A stretch of 64,000 bases of DNA from Larkinella sp051857545 (GTDB lineage: Bacteria > Bacteroidota > Bacteroidia > Cytophagales > Spirosomataceae), in NCBI RefSeq assembly GCF_051857545.1, contig NZ_JBPZHB010000008.1, positions 124,001 through 188,000 of the forward strand, given 5' to 3'. Within the stretch, counting starts at the first letter, position 1. Every line of letters starts with the position of its first letter. Both the position numbers and the translations under genes were made by a program. Shown here piece by piece: positions 6,675 through 14,487 of this stretch. The notes beneath the pieces were generated by a model that saw nothing but the letters and a program-made list of their open reading frames with translations, ran no database searches and was not told the DNA's origin.

Positions 6675-7634
6675 TCAGAATATTTCCCGGGCAATTTTAA
6701 CGATATTATCCGATTTTCCCATCGTGTAAAAATGGAGTCCCGGCACACCGGCTTTCGTCAGTTCGCGGCACTGCTGAATGCACCAGTCGATGCCGACCTG
6801 CCGGGCCTGCTTGTCGTCCTCACAGGCTTCCACGGCTTTCACAAAATCGGCCGGCATTTCGAGGTGAAACAGCCGGGGCAACACCTGCAACTGTTTGCGC
6901 GTGCTCAGCGGTTTCAGGCCCGGAATAATCGGAACGGTAATGCCCGCTTCCCGACAACGCCGGACAAAATCGAAATATTTCTGGTTGTCGAAAAACATCT
7001 GCGTCACAATGTAATCGGCACCTTTGTCGATTTTCAGTTTCAGGTACCTGAAGTCGGTATCGTGGTCGATCGCTTCGAAGTGTTTTTCGGGATAAGCCGC
7101 CACACCGATGCAGAAATTGCTGGGGGTCATGGCGTGCGAACCTTCGTGCAGGTACACGCCCCGGTTCATGTTGGCCACCTGCGTCACCAGTTCACTGGCG
7201 TAGGCATAGCCATTCGTTTTGGGCTTAAAGGTATCGAACGGTTTGGCCGGGTCGCCCCGCAAAACCAGCACATTGTCGATGCCCAGGTAATGCAAATCGA
7301 TCAGAAAATCTTCGGTTTCTTCCTTCGTAAAACCGCCACAAAGCACGTGTGGCACCGGATCGACCCCAAATTTATGCATGATGGCCGAACAGATGCCCAC
7401 CGTTCCGGGGCGTTTTCGGGTGATGATTTTCTTAACCGTCCCGTCGGGCTCGACCCGTTCGATGTACTCCTCGCGGTGGTACGTCACGTCGATGAACGGA
7501 GGGTTGAACTCCATTAACGGCTCGATATTGTCTAACAGATTTTTGAGATTGTCGCCTTTGATCGGTGGGATAACTTCAATTGAAAAGATCGTCTTTCCGT
7601 TCGCCTGACGGATGTGATCAGAAACTTTAGCCAT
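6675..7634 (-). CDS. metF: 5,10-methylenetetrahydrofolate reductase
   Basis: 319 aa FAD-dependent TIM barrel that reduces methylene-THF to 5-methyl-THF, supplying the methyl group for methionine synthesis. Visible family motifs are FSIEVIPP with the catalytic E20, FIDVTYH, HVLCGGFTKEETEDFL, VLVLRGDP, FCIGVAAYPEKH, DYIVTQMFFDN, IIPGLKPL and GLHFYTMGK near the C-terminus. Length is that of the bacterial single-domain enzyme, with no regulatory domain. A TAnnTTTG-type -7 element lies about 95 nt upstream, leaving a leader with a possible GCAAG/CTTGC hairpin that could carry regulation. No other methionine genes are adjacent, though cbs of the same sulfur/one-carbon network is 5 kb away. Confidence 0.96.
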   Translation of the reverse strand: MAKVSDHIRQANGKTIFSIEVIPPIKGDNLKNLLDNIEPLMEFNPPFIDVTYHREEYIERVEPDGTVKKIITRKRPGTVGICSAIMHKFGVDPVPHVLCGGFTKEETEDFLIDLHYLGIDNVLVLRGDPAKPFDTFKPKTNGYAYASELVTQVANMNRGVYLHEGSHAMTPSNFCIGVAAYPEKHFEAIDHDTDFRYLKLKIDKGADYIVTQMFFDNQKYFDFVRRCREAGITVPIIPGLKPLSTRKQLQVLPRLFHLEMPADFVKAVEACEDDKQARQVGIDWCIQQCRELTKAGVPGLHFYTMGKSDNIVKIAREIF

Positions 7635-7728
7635 GTGCTTTTATCTGGAACAGTAGAACGATACCGGTCACCCGGCACCGACAATAAACCCGGCAAGGCT
7701 GTAGTTACCACCCAGACTTGCGTTGGCA

Positions 7729-7736
7729 CAAAAGTA
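7729..7736 (-). promoter_or_regulatory. Candidate -7 element of the metF promoter
   Basis: TACTTTTG on the minus strand fits the Bacteroidota -7 consensus TAnnTTTG. No convincing TTG lies at the -33 distance, so this is a partial match only. A transcript from here would have a leader of about 85 nt that could fold into a GCAAG/CTTGC stem followed by a CCGGG-rich segment. Confidence 0.4.
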
Positions 7737-7760
7737 CGGGAAAAATCGGAGATAACCGGC

Positions 7761-8426
7761 TCATAGCTGGACCAAACCCCACCGGATGGCTTCTAGCACC
7801 ATCCCTACACGGGTTTTTACCTGCATTTTCAGAAAAACCGACTCCCGGTAGCCATCGACGGTTCGGGCACTAACGCACATTTTATCGGCAATTTCGACGT
7901 AGGTCAGCTCGCTACACGCCAGCTTCAGGAACGATAGTTCGCGTTCGTTAAGGTGGAAAAGAGCCGACGGTGGGCCGTTTTCGGAGGGATTCAGGCTCCG
8001 GACGAGCTGGGTGGTCATGAACTCGGAATAATGATAGCCTTTGGTGCGCAGGTCGTCGAGCGCCAGCCGCAGTTCGGCGGGTCGGCAGCCTTTGAGGAGG
8101 TAGCCCCGAACGCCATTCCGAATCATCCGCACGATGTTCTCCTCGCGGTCCATCATCGAGAGAGCCAGCACTTTACAGGCCGGGCAATGTTCTTTCAGAT
8201 ACGCTGCGGTTTCAAAACCGTCCATCTCGGGCATGTTGATGTCCAGCAACACAATGTCAGGACAGTTGCCCTGGCCGAGGTGCCGGATCAGATCGCGGCC
8301 ATTTTCGGCCACAATGCTTACTTCGTAGTTGTCGAATTTCTGAATCAGGTCAGCCAGGGCCTGAGCCAGCAGGCGGTGGTCATCGACAATGGCGATGGAG
8401 GTTTTTAAGGCGATGGAGGTTTCCAC
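7761..8426 (-). CDS. NarL/LuxR-family response regulator
   Basis: 221 aa. The receiver domain (about 9-130) has the acidic pair D15/D16, phospho-acceptor D62 in VLLDINMPEMDG, the switch Ser/Thr in LALSMMD and the lysine in GYLLKG. A LuxR-type helix-turn-helix occupies about 155-221 (LNERELSFLKLACSELTYVEIADKM then VSARTVDGYR). The start appears to be GTG: no ATG lies between the in-frame upstream stop and the receiver fold. It is encoded 108 bp after the histidine kinase on the same strand, so the two very likely form a two-component pair. The regulated genes are unknown; upstream membrane and hypothetical genes may be part of the same circuit. Confidence 0.92.
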   Translation of the reverse strand: METSIALKTSIAIVDDHRLLAQALADLIQKFDNYEVSIVAENGRDLIRHLGQGNCPDIVLLDINMPEMDGFETAAYLKEHCPACKVLALSMMDREENIVRMIRNGVRGYLLKGCRPAELRLALDDLRTKGYHYSEFMTTQLVRSLNPSENGPPSALFHLNERELSFLKLACSELTYVEIADKMCVSARTVDGYRESVFLKMQVKTRVGMVLEAIRWGLVQL

Positions 8427-8534
8427 AGAGATATCGTTTAGTCAATGGCTTGAAATTAAGGCAAATCCGCACTCCATGCAAGTCGTCTTAACCAATTATC
8501 AGACCGTATTTTTACTTACTGTGCAGAGTCAAGC

Positions 8535-9335
8535 TCATCCACGCGGCAATCGAATTTCAACGCGTGTCCCCCAACCCGACTGACTAACGAGCGCGCATTC
8601 ACCACCCAGCAACCGGGCACGCTGTTTCAGATTCAGTAAGCCCGAACCGGACTTGCTCAGAGCACGTTCGGCGACTTCGCCGGCATCGAAGCCACGACCG
8701 TCGTCGGTGATGATGAGCACAAATTGATCGGGTGCGTAATCGGCACTGACCGCCAGGTTTCGCCCTCCGGAATGTTTCATGGCGTTGTTGAGTGATTCCT
8801 GAACCATACGAAAGAGGATGGTCTCCGTCTGTTCGCCCAGCGAATACGGTGCACCAATACATTGAAACTGGGTTTGAAAGCGACCCGTACGCTGAATCCG
8901 CCCCATTTCCAGCGCGAGGCTCTCCTGCAAGCCATGTCGTTGCACGGTGCCACTGTCGAGTGTTTTGGAGAGTTGGCGCACATCTTCCATGGTGCGGGCC
9001 ACGGTTTCGAAGGTTTGCTTCATCGCCGGCGCGTGAGAACTTTCTGCCAATTCTTCTTCCAAAACACTAAGCTGGATCATGGCCAGCGAGAGCATCTGAC
9101 CAATGTGGTCATGCAATTCCTGCCCAATTTGCTCAAGGGTGTGGTTCTGAATTTCGAGTTGTGACTTAAGGAGTTCGCGTGCGTAGGATTCTTTGGCTTG
9201 CATGAGTTCCTGCTGGTAGCGAAAATTTCTCTTTTGGTATAGAAAAAAGAACGTAGTAACAAAAGTCACCAGCAATAGCATAAGGACGGTACCCGCTATG
9301 ATCACAATGACGACTTCGTCTGCCGGGCTTTGCAT
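8535..9335 (-). CDS. NarX-type sensor histidine kinase
   Basis: 266 aa. One transmembrane helix (about residues 8-33) is followed by a coiled-coil linker (35-70), a HisKA_3 dimerisation domain with the phospho-acceptor H75 in GQELHDHIGQML, and a HATPase_c domain with an N-box (ESLNNAMKHSGG) and a G-box (ITDDGRGFD, then GSGLLNLKQRARLLGG). There is no extracellular sensing domain, so the signal must come through the membrane helix, the cytoplasm or a partner. The gene overlaps the end of the upstream multi-pass membrane protein gene by 34 bp, which makes that protein the obvious sensor candidate. The cognate regulator follows on the same strand. Confidence 0.92.
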   Translation of the reverse strand: MQSPADEVVIVIIAGTVLMLLLVTFVTTFFFLYQKRNFRYQQELMQAKESYARELLKSQLEIQNHTLEQIGQELHDHIGQMLSLAMIQLSVLEEELAESSHAPAMKQTFETVARTMEDVRQLSKTLDSGTVQRHGLQESLALEMGRIQRTGRFQTQFQCIGAPYSLGEQTETILFRMVQESLNNAMKHSGGRNLAVSADYAPDQFVLIITDDGRGFDAGEVAERALSKSGSGLLNLKQRARLLGGECALVSQSGWGTRVEIRLPRG

Positions 9336-9940
9336 ATAAATCCAACTGCATAAAGGCTATAGAGCAATATATTTAAAATGTGATTAATAACATATAGCTT
9401 CTTGGCCAATCCCATATCTACCTTGTATAAATAATTCAGCAAACCCATTAGAAAAAAAGTACCCGCGTAGAAAAAAAGCACACCCGTACACACCCAAAAA
9501 TCAGGGATACTCCAAATGCGTTCTTCAGTATTACTATTAAATAATTCATAAAAATAAAACCCTGACCATGCAATCAACAGAACCGCTTCAACCATGAAAC
9601 AATTCGAATTTGGCGAGTGGATACTCTGAAAAAACAATGAATTAAGCAAGCAAAAGATAACAAAAACCGGTATAGAAGCACGAATCACTTTCCTGACGAG
9701 AGTGCGATCAAGGGTGTTGATATAAAACAAAGCGACTAATGTATACTCAACCGGTTGATAAAAGTGATAAATGAAGTTGGAGTTTTTTATCATCCGCAGA
9801 TGATAATACCCGATTCCTTCTACAATGCACGTCACCACCAGCGACCACATCAGCCAGCGGAAGTTCATAGTTAAAAACTTCTGCTGGCTGACGGCGATGA
9901 TCAGGCTAATGAGTAAGAAACCAAGATAAACTTCAAGCAT
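9302..9940 (-). CDS. Multi-pass membrane protein, likely sensor partner of the histidine kinase
   Basis: 212 aa with about six to seven hydrophobic helices spread over the whole length, beginning MLEVYLGFLLISLIIAVS and ending in a short basic tail (KARQTKSSL). I recognise no named domain. The start is set at the ATG that overlaps the end of the preceding gene by 8 bp, rather than an earlier in-frame codon that would give a 62-bp overlap. It overlaps the kinase gene by 34 bp at its 3' end, so expression is tightly coupled. The kinase lacks an external input domain, which suggests this protein senses something in or across the inner membrane. Function is inference from context only. Confidence 0.7.
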   Translation of the reverse strand: MLEVYLGFLLISLIIAVSQQKFLTMNFRWLMWSLVVTCIVEGIGYYHLRMIKNSNFIYHFYQPVEYTLVALFYINTLDRTLVRKVIRASIPVFVIFCLLNSLFFQSIHSPNSNCFMVEAVLLIAWSGFYFYELFNSNTEERIWSIPDFWVCTGVLFFYAGTFFLMGLLNYLYKVDMGLAKKLYVINHILNILLYSLYAVGFICKARQTKSSL

Positions 9941-10670
9941 GGCGGGTTTCAAAAGGAGTCGGATCGTCAGGAATAGGACAGCATTGGGCGCCATTGTCGA
10001 CGGCTAATATCGTAATTGCATCTTTTACCGGAAGATCTTCATTTCCATCTTTATCTATACCGATAAAAATAACCGTATTCCTGTGTTGCTTCCTTGTATC
10101 TACTCCAAAGTAGATAGCGACTTTTTTGTATAATCGTTCTTCTTCAGGCTTTTCAGTTTCAAAAAAGCATCTTTTTAGAAAACTTGGGTCATGCGCATAT
10201 CCATTGAATTCGTTATATGGATCAAATAAACCAGGAGCATTCATATGCAAATTTCTACTTATCCAGTTTATTTGCCCTTTTTTTAAATCATCAAATTCAA
10301 CAGAAGTATCCTTACCGTCTTTATCAATTCTTCCTTTGTATATGGGAGTAATAATTTTACAATTTTGATCTACACCTGCAGTATATACATCTAGATCTCT
10401 ATGTTTCTCTATTTTAGACTTACATCCAAAAAAGACAACAAGCTTGCTTATTCCAGGAGATTTAAGTATTCCATCAAATATAGTAGCATCGAAATATTTT
10501 TTTTCCTTATCCGTACTTAAGTCAACATCAGTAATGTTAATCCAAGTAGTCTTTCTTCTATAAAATTCATCTTTCCATTTATGGAAATCTTCTCCAGTGA
10601 TAGGCCCGGTATTAGGCTGTAGTACTAATTCACACTTTGGATCTTTTTGATGAGGAATAATTACGGGCAT
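9933..10670 (-). CDS. Unknown AT-rich cytoplasmic protein, first gene of the two-component operon
   Basis: 245 aa that I do not recognise. No signal peptide or transmembrane helix is visible; the protein is rich in Lys and Asp, with an alternating strand-loop pattern (KLVVFFGCKSK, KKVAIYFGVDTRK, NTVIFIGIDKDGNED, DAITILAVDNGAQCC). The C-terminus has a CC pair and a Pro-rich tail. Codon use is markedly AT-rich relative to the genes around it, which hints at recent acquisition. A good consensus promoter lies 60-90 bp upstream, and its stop overlaps the start of the membrane protein gene, so it opens a four-gene operon with a histidine kinase and response regulator. It could be a ligand-binding or regulatory component of that pathway. 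Confidence 0.65.
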   Translation of the reverse strand: MPVIIPHQKDPKCELVLQPNTGPITGEDFHKWKDEFYRRKTTWINITDVDLSTDKEKKYFDATIFDGILKSPGISKLVVFFGCKSKIEKHRDLDVYTAGVDQNCKIITPIYKGRIDKDGKDTSVEFDDLKKGQINWISRNLHMNAPGLFDPYNEFNGYAHDPSFLKRCFFETEKPEEERLYKKVAIYFGVDTRKQHRNTVIFIGIDKDGNEDLPVKDAITILAVDNGAQCCPIPDDPTPFETRHA

Positions 10671-10730
10671 AGTCGTACACGTTTATGGTTAGAAATAACT
10701 TTCCATAAAGTTGAGTAATTATCCGTAAAA

Positions 10731-10762
10731 CAAAATTAGGTTCATTTTTCACGAATTTTCAA
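10731..10762 (-). promoter_or_regulatory. Consensus Bacteroidota promoter for the signalling operon
   Basis: On the minus strand TTG (10762-10760) is followed after 21 nt by TAATTTTG (10738-10731), matching the TTG / TAnnTTTG pattern and spacing. Transcription would start near 10725, leaving a leader of about 55 nt before the unknown gene. Confidence 0.6.
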
Positions 10763-10879
10763 GAAAAAACATATGCAATTGATTATCAAACAAATAGACC
10801 AAAGGGGACATTGTTTTACGGGAGCTTCCCCAAAAAATACGGGAAATTTCCCGGCATCTACCTGTTCGGTTTTATACTT

Positions 10880-11002
10880 TAAGACTTACGTCTGATAATT
10901 TTGATGCACTTGCTTTTTGCCCTTAAAGGGGACTTTGCGCACCCGGATTAACCCGCGTCCAAGTCCCCTTTAGGGGATTTAGGGGCAAAAGCGAAAGTCT
11001 TA
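10880..11002. repeat. Large imperfect palindrome in a 638-bp gene-free stretch
   Basis: Three nested arm pairs are visible: TAAGACTT (10880) with AAGTCTTA (10995), GCTTTTTGCCC with GGGGCAAAAGC, and an inner perfect 11-bp pair AAAGGGGACTT (10925-10935) / AAGTCCCCTTT (10961-10971). The loop holds a small ACCCGGATTAACCCGCG motif. Palindromes built on CCCCTAAAGGGG are a familiar dispersed intergenic class in Cytophagales. The rest of 10671-11308 contains the signalling promoter on the left and AT-rich sequence without recognisable genes. Confidence 0.7.
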
Positions 11003-11308
11003 TACTTAAAACTGGCTACTTGTTTCCGTAATGTATTTTCCTGCCCCAAACTTTATAATTACTTACCGAACTACTTAGCTTGAAGCGAAAGGAAACCTCG
11101 GTCTGGTGAACCGTCGAAGTACCTTTGTACAAATTGGTTAAAAACCGCTTGACTGACCAAAAAATGCGGTTCTACGTTCGAAAAATGTCACCAGATAATA
11201 AGTTAACGTAACAATTCCTCTTTTACCAGACTATCTTGCGGCTCCTGTAATTTCTGTTCAATTCTACTCAGTGCAGTTCAAATTTTCATTTCCTAACCAT
11301 TTTTACGC

Positions 11309-12406
11309 ATGAATACCAGACATTTTACACTCCGATCCCTGCTGGCTCTCTTGGTGGTCAGCACGCTGCTTTTTGGCGTAACCAGTTGTTTTAAGGCAAT
11401 TCAAGATCACCAGTTCCCGAATCCGACTACTTTCTCGGCCGCTCAAGGACCACCGGTTGCGGCCAACCTCAGTTCGCCGATTGGCTTGGCCGAGGATAAC
11501 AAAGGGTATCTGTGGGTTACGGAAGCCGGCAGCGGAACCGCCAGCCCCGCCAGTGGCCGGGTTTCGGTCATTACCCCTAGTGGTACTTTTACCGCCATTA
11601 CCGGTTTTCTGTCCGCCGAAAGTCCGGAAGGTTCTCCCGAAGGGCTCAACCACCTGGCCTACAAAGATGGCAAACTCTATATTCTGCACGGTGTCGATGA
11701 TGCGCTGTACATTGCCGATGTTTCGTCGTTCGTTCCGGGCGTATCGGCTCCGATTCCGTTTGGTTCATTGACCAAAATTGACATTGGTACATTTGTTCGT
11801 CAAGAACATCCGAATGCCCCTGACGATAAAGACTCGAACCCATACAATTTAACGTTTGGCCCGAATGGCGATCTGTTCATTGTCGATGCCGGTGGGAACG
11901 CCATTGTGCGTCGGGATATGAACACCGGCAATCTGAGTATTTATGCGGTTTTTCCGGATGTGCCGAATGCAATCTACGACCCGCTGATGCCACAAAATGG
12001 CCCTGAGACAATCGATGCCGTGCCAACCGGCATTGTTTTCAACGGCACCGATTTTTACGTATCGACATTGGTCGGCTATCCATTTCCGACGAACGTGGCA
12101 ACGATCTACAAAGTGAACGCTATGGGCAGCGCCCCGGTGACACCCACCGTTCATACAACCGGATTCTCCGGATTGACCGATCTGACCTTTACGCCCGGCG
12201 GCAAACTCATTGCAACTGAGTTTGGATTTGGTCCTCCTCCTCCTGCAGATCCAACCGGTCGTATCGCCAGCGGTGAGGATGCCTCGGTTTCGCTGTTATC
12301 AGTCATTCCAACTCCGGTTGATATTCTGAGAAGTGACATGGCTGACACCTATTACGTCGTGTATTATGGCCCAGGATTAATTGTCAAATTAAACGCGACA
12401 AACTAA
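11309..12406 (+). CDS. ScyD/ScyE-family beta-propeller lipoprotein
   Basis: 365 aa. The N-terminus RSLLALLVVSTLLFGVTSC ends in a lipobox-like TSC, so it is probably a lipoprotein. The mature part has six-bladed propeller-like repeats of the ScyD/ScyE family: LSSPIGLAEDNKGYLWVTEAG, RVSVITPSGTFTAIT, NPYNLTFGPNGDLFIVDAGGNAIVR and TGFSGLTDLTFTPGGKLIATEF. ScyD and ScyE are cyanobacterial scytonemin-cluster proteins, but relatives are widespread in organisms that make no scytonemin, so no pathway should be inferred. Ligand and role are unknown. It is a single gene followed by a strong terminator. Confidence 0.85.
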   Translation: MNTRHFTLRSLLALLVVSTLLFGVTSCFKAIQDHQFPNPTTFSAAQGPPVAANLSSPIGLAEDNKGYLWVTEAGSGTASPASGRVSVITPSGTFTAITGFLSAESPEGSPEGLNHLAYKDGKLYILHGVDDALYIADVSSFVPGVSAPIPFGSLTKIDIGTFVRQEHPNAPDDKDSNPYNLTFGPNGDLFIVDAGGNAIVRRDMNTGNLSIYAVFPDVPNAIYDPLMPQNGPETIDAVPTGIVFNGTDFYVSTLVGYPFPTNVATIYKVNAMGSAPVTPTVHTTGFSGLTDLTFTPGGKLIATEFGFGPPPPADPTGRIASGEDASVSLLSVIPTPVDILRSDMADTYYVVYYGPGLIVKLNATN

Positions 12407-12430
12407 CTGATTTGGGTTTTCAGAATAAAG

Positions 12431-12465
12431 AAACGGCCAGCCTGAACGATTCAGGCTGGCCGTTT
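12431..12465. terminator. Strong bidirectional terminator
   Basis: Perfect 16-bp stem AAACGGCCAGCCTGAA / TTCAGGCTGGCCGTTT with a 3-nt loop, followed by CTTTTATA on the plus strand and CTTTATTCTG on the minus strand. It separates the ScyD-like gene from the convergent outer-membrane protein gene. Confidence 0.92.
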
Positions 12466-12487
12466 CTTTTATACGATCCGCTTCGGC

Positions 12488-13237
12488 TTAAAGTCTCAGC
12501 AACACCCCCGCCGACGCGTAATTGATCCAGGTAAAGGTGTAAATTTCGTCGGTATCGGCTCCACCCTCGACGACCCGATAGCCCAGTTTGAAACCCAGTT
12601 TCGGGCTGGCTTGGTAGACCGCTCCCAGAAAAATATCTTCGGCCCGACCCGCCTTTGCCCCCAGCGCGTCGCCCTCCAGCAGCACGCTCCAGCGGTCGCC
12701 GGGCGAATAGGCCGCGTAGAAATTCAGCAAAGGCACGAAGCCTACATTGTCATAATTGGCTTTACTTACCTCATTTTCAAACCGCGTGTCGGCATCCCGG
12801 ATTTTGGCCGTAAAACCTGCTCCCACCCGCCAGCGGTCGTTGGTCACAAAATCGTAGCGGTACGTAAGCCGGTAAGAATTGAATTTGTAATAGGCCGTCG
12901 TCGGTTGGTTGGCCGGAAACAGGACGTTGTTAAAATTAATATCCTGGTCGAACTGGCCCTGATACCGAACCGTCAGGGGCGCATACAAAGCCGAAATCGT
13001 GTGCCGGTTGGCAATGGTGTACCCCAACCGGGCGCGGTAAAAAATCTGGGGTTCGGCGCTGAGCTGCTTCGATAAATCAACCAGCGTACCCCCCTGATTA
13101 GGAATCCGAACGTCCGTGTAAGCCGTTCCGAGAACTACCCCCGATTCGAGATCAACTCGTAATTGGGCCTTCAAGGGCAACGTCAGCAACAGCAATAAAA
13201 CCGGGGCAAGCGCCCGCGAAAAAGAAAGAAAGTTCAT
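12488..13237 (-). CDS. Predicted outer-membrane beta-barrel protein
   Basis: 249 aa. The signal peptide is MNFLSFSRALAPVLLLLLTLPLKAQ. The mature part is an alternating series of amphipathic strands (QIFYRARLGYTI, ISALYAPLTVRYQG, SYRLTYRYDF, RVGAGFTAKIRDA, FYAAYSPGDRWSVLLEGDAL, KLGFKLGYRVVEGG) ending in VLLRL, the pattern of a small outer-membrane barrel of 8-12 strands. No named family is assigned. I start at the Met that opens the signal peptide; an ATG four codons earlier is possible. It is the last of three same-strand genes (M20 peptidase, flavin enzyme, barrel) separated by gaps of under 60 bp, so it may share their transcript. Confidence 0.75.
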   Translation of the reverse strand: MNFLSFSRALAPVLLLLLTLPLKAQLRVDLESGVVLGTAYTDVRIPNQGGTLVDLSKQLSAEPQIFYRARLGYTIANRHTISALYAPLTVRYQGQFDQDINFNNVLFPANQPTTAYYKFNSYRLTYRYDFVTNDRWRVGAGFTAKIRDADTRFENEVSKANYDNVGFVPLLNFYAAYSPGDRWSVLLEGDALGAKAGRAEDIFLGAVYQASPKLGFKLGYRVVEGGADTDEIYTFTWINYASAGVLLRL

Positions 13238-13294
13238 AGCGTTGAGCATGTGGATACCAACTAAACCCTCCACGAGCCAAATGGTTTTGCCGAT

Positions 13295-14458
13295 TTATAC
13301 GGGCGTCGGTTCGCTCCGGTTCAGTGCCGCGCCAACCAGGCGGGACGCTACCCGAACGCCGATGGTGAACCCGAAAAAAGGCCCGAAGGCCAAACCGGCC
13401 GGAAAACTGGTAACGTACAAACCGGGCACGCTGCTCTGAAAACCCTCGTCCAGCACCGGAAAACCGTTGTTGATGGTCAGCTCATTCAGCAGCGATTCAT
13501 CCAGAAAGGGCAGCCGCCGAATGTCGACCTGATAGCCCGTTGCGGCAATCACCGCATCCACCGCCAATTCTTCGCCCGAATCCAGCGTTATGGCTAAACC
13601 ATCCGGTTTTTCGGTCACGGCCGTCACCTGCGTCCGGGGATGGAGGCCAACTTCCGGCTGGAAAATCCGCTCCGCCAGCCACGGTTCCAGCTTCAGCCGT
13701 CCCTCCGTCCACAGATTCAGGCGATGCATTTCCTGCTCCTCGGCCGACAGGTTCCGGAACCAGCCGGGCTGATCGACCATGCCTTCGACCAGCGTTTCGA
13801 CCCACGACCAATCCGATGGAATGAATTGGGGCGTATCGTGCCGGTAAGAGAGATCGATCCGGGCAGCACCGGCCTCACGCAGGAGGGCCGCCCACTCGAA
13901 CGCACTCTGGCGACCGCCCACGATCAACACCCGTTTACCCTGATAATCTGCCATATTCACCACGTCACGGGTGTGCCGGAGCCGGTCCGAAGGAATCAGG
14001 TTCGACAACGGGGCCGGAATATGGCTGTAGGAATAAAACCCGGTCGCAATCACCACCTGCCGGGCTTCCACCGTCGAGCCGTCATTCAATACCGCCCGAA
14101 AATGACCATTATCCCGACTCAGTTGCGTCACATAGGCCGTCTGCACCGGAATTTCCGTTCTTTCCAGAAACCAGTCCGTATACGCCAGATACAATTCCCG
14201 CGAGAGCGGTTTTTCCGGCTTGGGCGATTCTCCGCGTTCGGCCAGAAACCGTTCGATGGTCCACTGCCCGTCGGGGTCCAGGTGCCATTCGACACCCGAG
14301 CGCAGCAGCATTCCGGCGGGCATGTGCCGTTTCCAGAATTCCATCGGGTGCCCAATCACCCGGAAATCGTGCTGCCGGTTTTGAAGATAGGATGCCAGGC
14401 CCAGCCCAAACGGACCGGCCCCAATGATCAGGGTTTCAGGAGAAGGGTTCATCGTCAT
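13295..14458 (-). CDS. FAD/NAD(P)-dependent monooxygenase-like oxidoreductase
   Basis: 387 aa cytoplasmic flavoprotein. The FAD-binding motif GAGPFGLGLASYL sits at residues 13-25, the segment KRHMPAGMLLRSGVEWHL resembles flavin-containing monooxygenases and N-hydroxylases, the NAD(P)H motif VLIVGGRQSAFEWAALL lies near 175-190, and the second FAD-contact motif IAATGYQVDIRRL near 310. This order matches CzcO-like flavin monooxygenases and L-ornithine/lysine N6-hydroxylase relatives; the full FMO fingerprint is not obvious. Substrate unknown. An ATG two codons downstream is an equally good start. It follows the M20 peptidase gene by 29 bp on the same strand. Confidence 0.82.
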   Translation of the reverse strand: MTMNPSPETLIIGAGPFGLGLASYLQNRQHDFRVIGHPMEFWKRHMPAGMLLRSGVEWHLDPDGQWTIERFLAERGESPKPEKPLSRELYLAYTDWFLERTEIPVQTAYVTQLSRDNGHFRAVLNDGSTVEARQVVIATGFYSYSHIPAPLSNLIPSDRLRHTRDVVNMADYQGKRVLIVGGRQSAFEWAALLREAGAARIDLSYRHDTPQFIPSDWSWVETLVEGMVDQPGWFRNLSAEEQEMHRLNLWTEGRLKLEPWLAERIFQPEVGLHPRTQVTAVTEKPDGLAITLDSGEELAVDAVIAATGYQVDIRRLPFLDESLLNELTINNGFPVLDEGFQSSVPGLYVTSFPAGLAFGPFFGFTIGVRVASRLVGAALNRSEPTPV

Positions 14459-14487
14459 TAAAGAGTTGCAGGGTTTTGTTGGATGCG

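Noticed and set aside
11309..12406. Scytonemin biosynthesis gene
   Set aside because: ScyD/ScyE-like propellers are widespread; no scytonemin or aromatic biosynthesis genes are present in the window.
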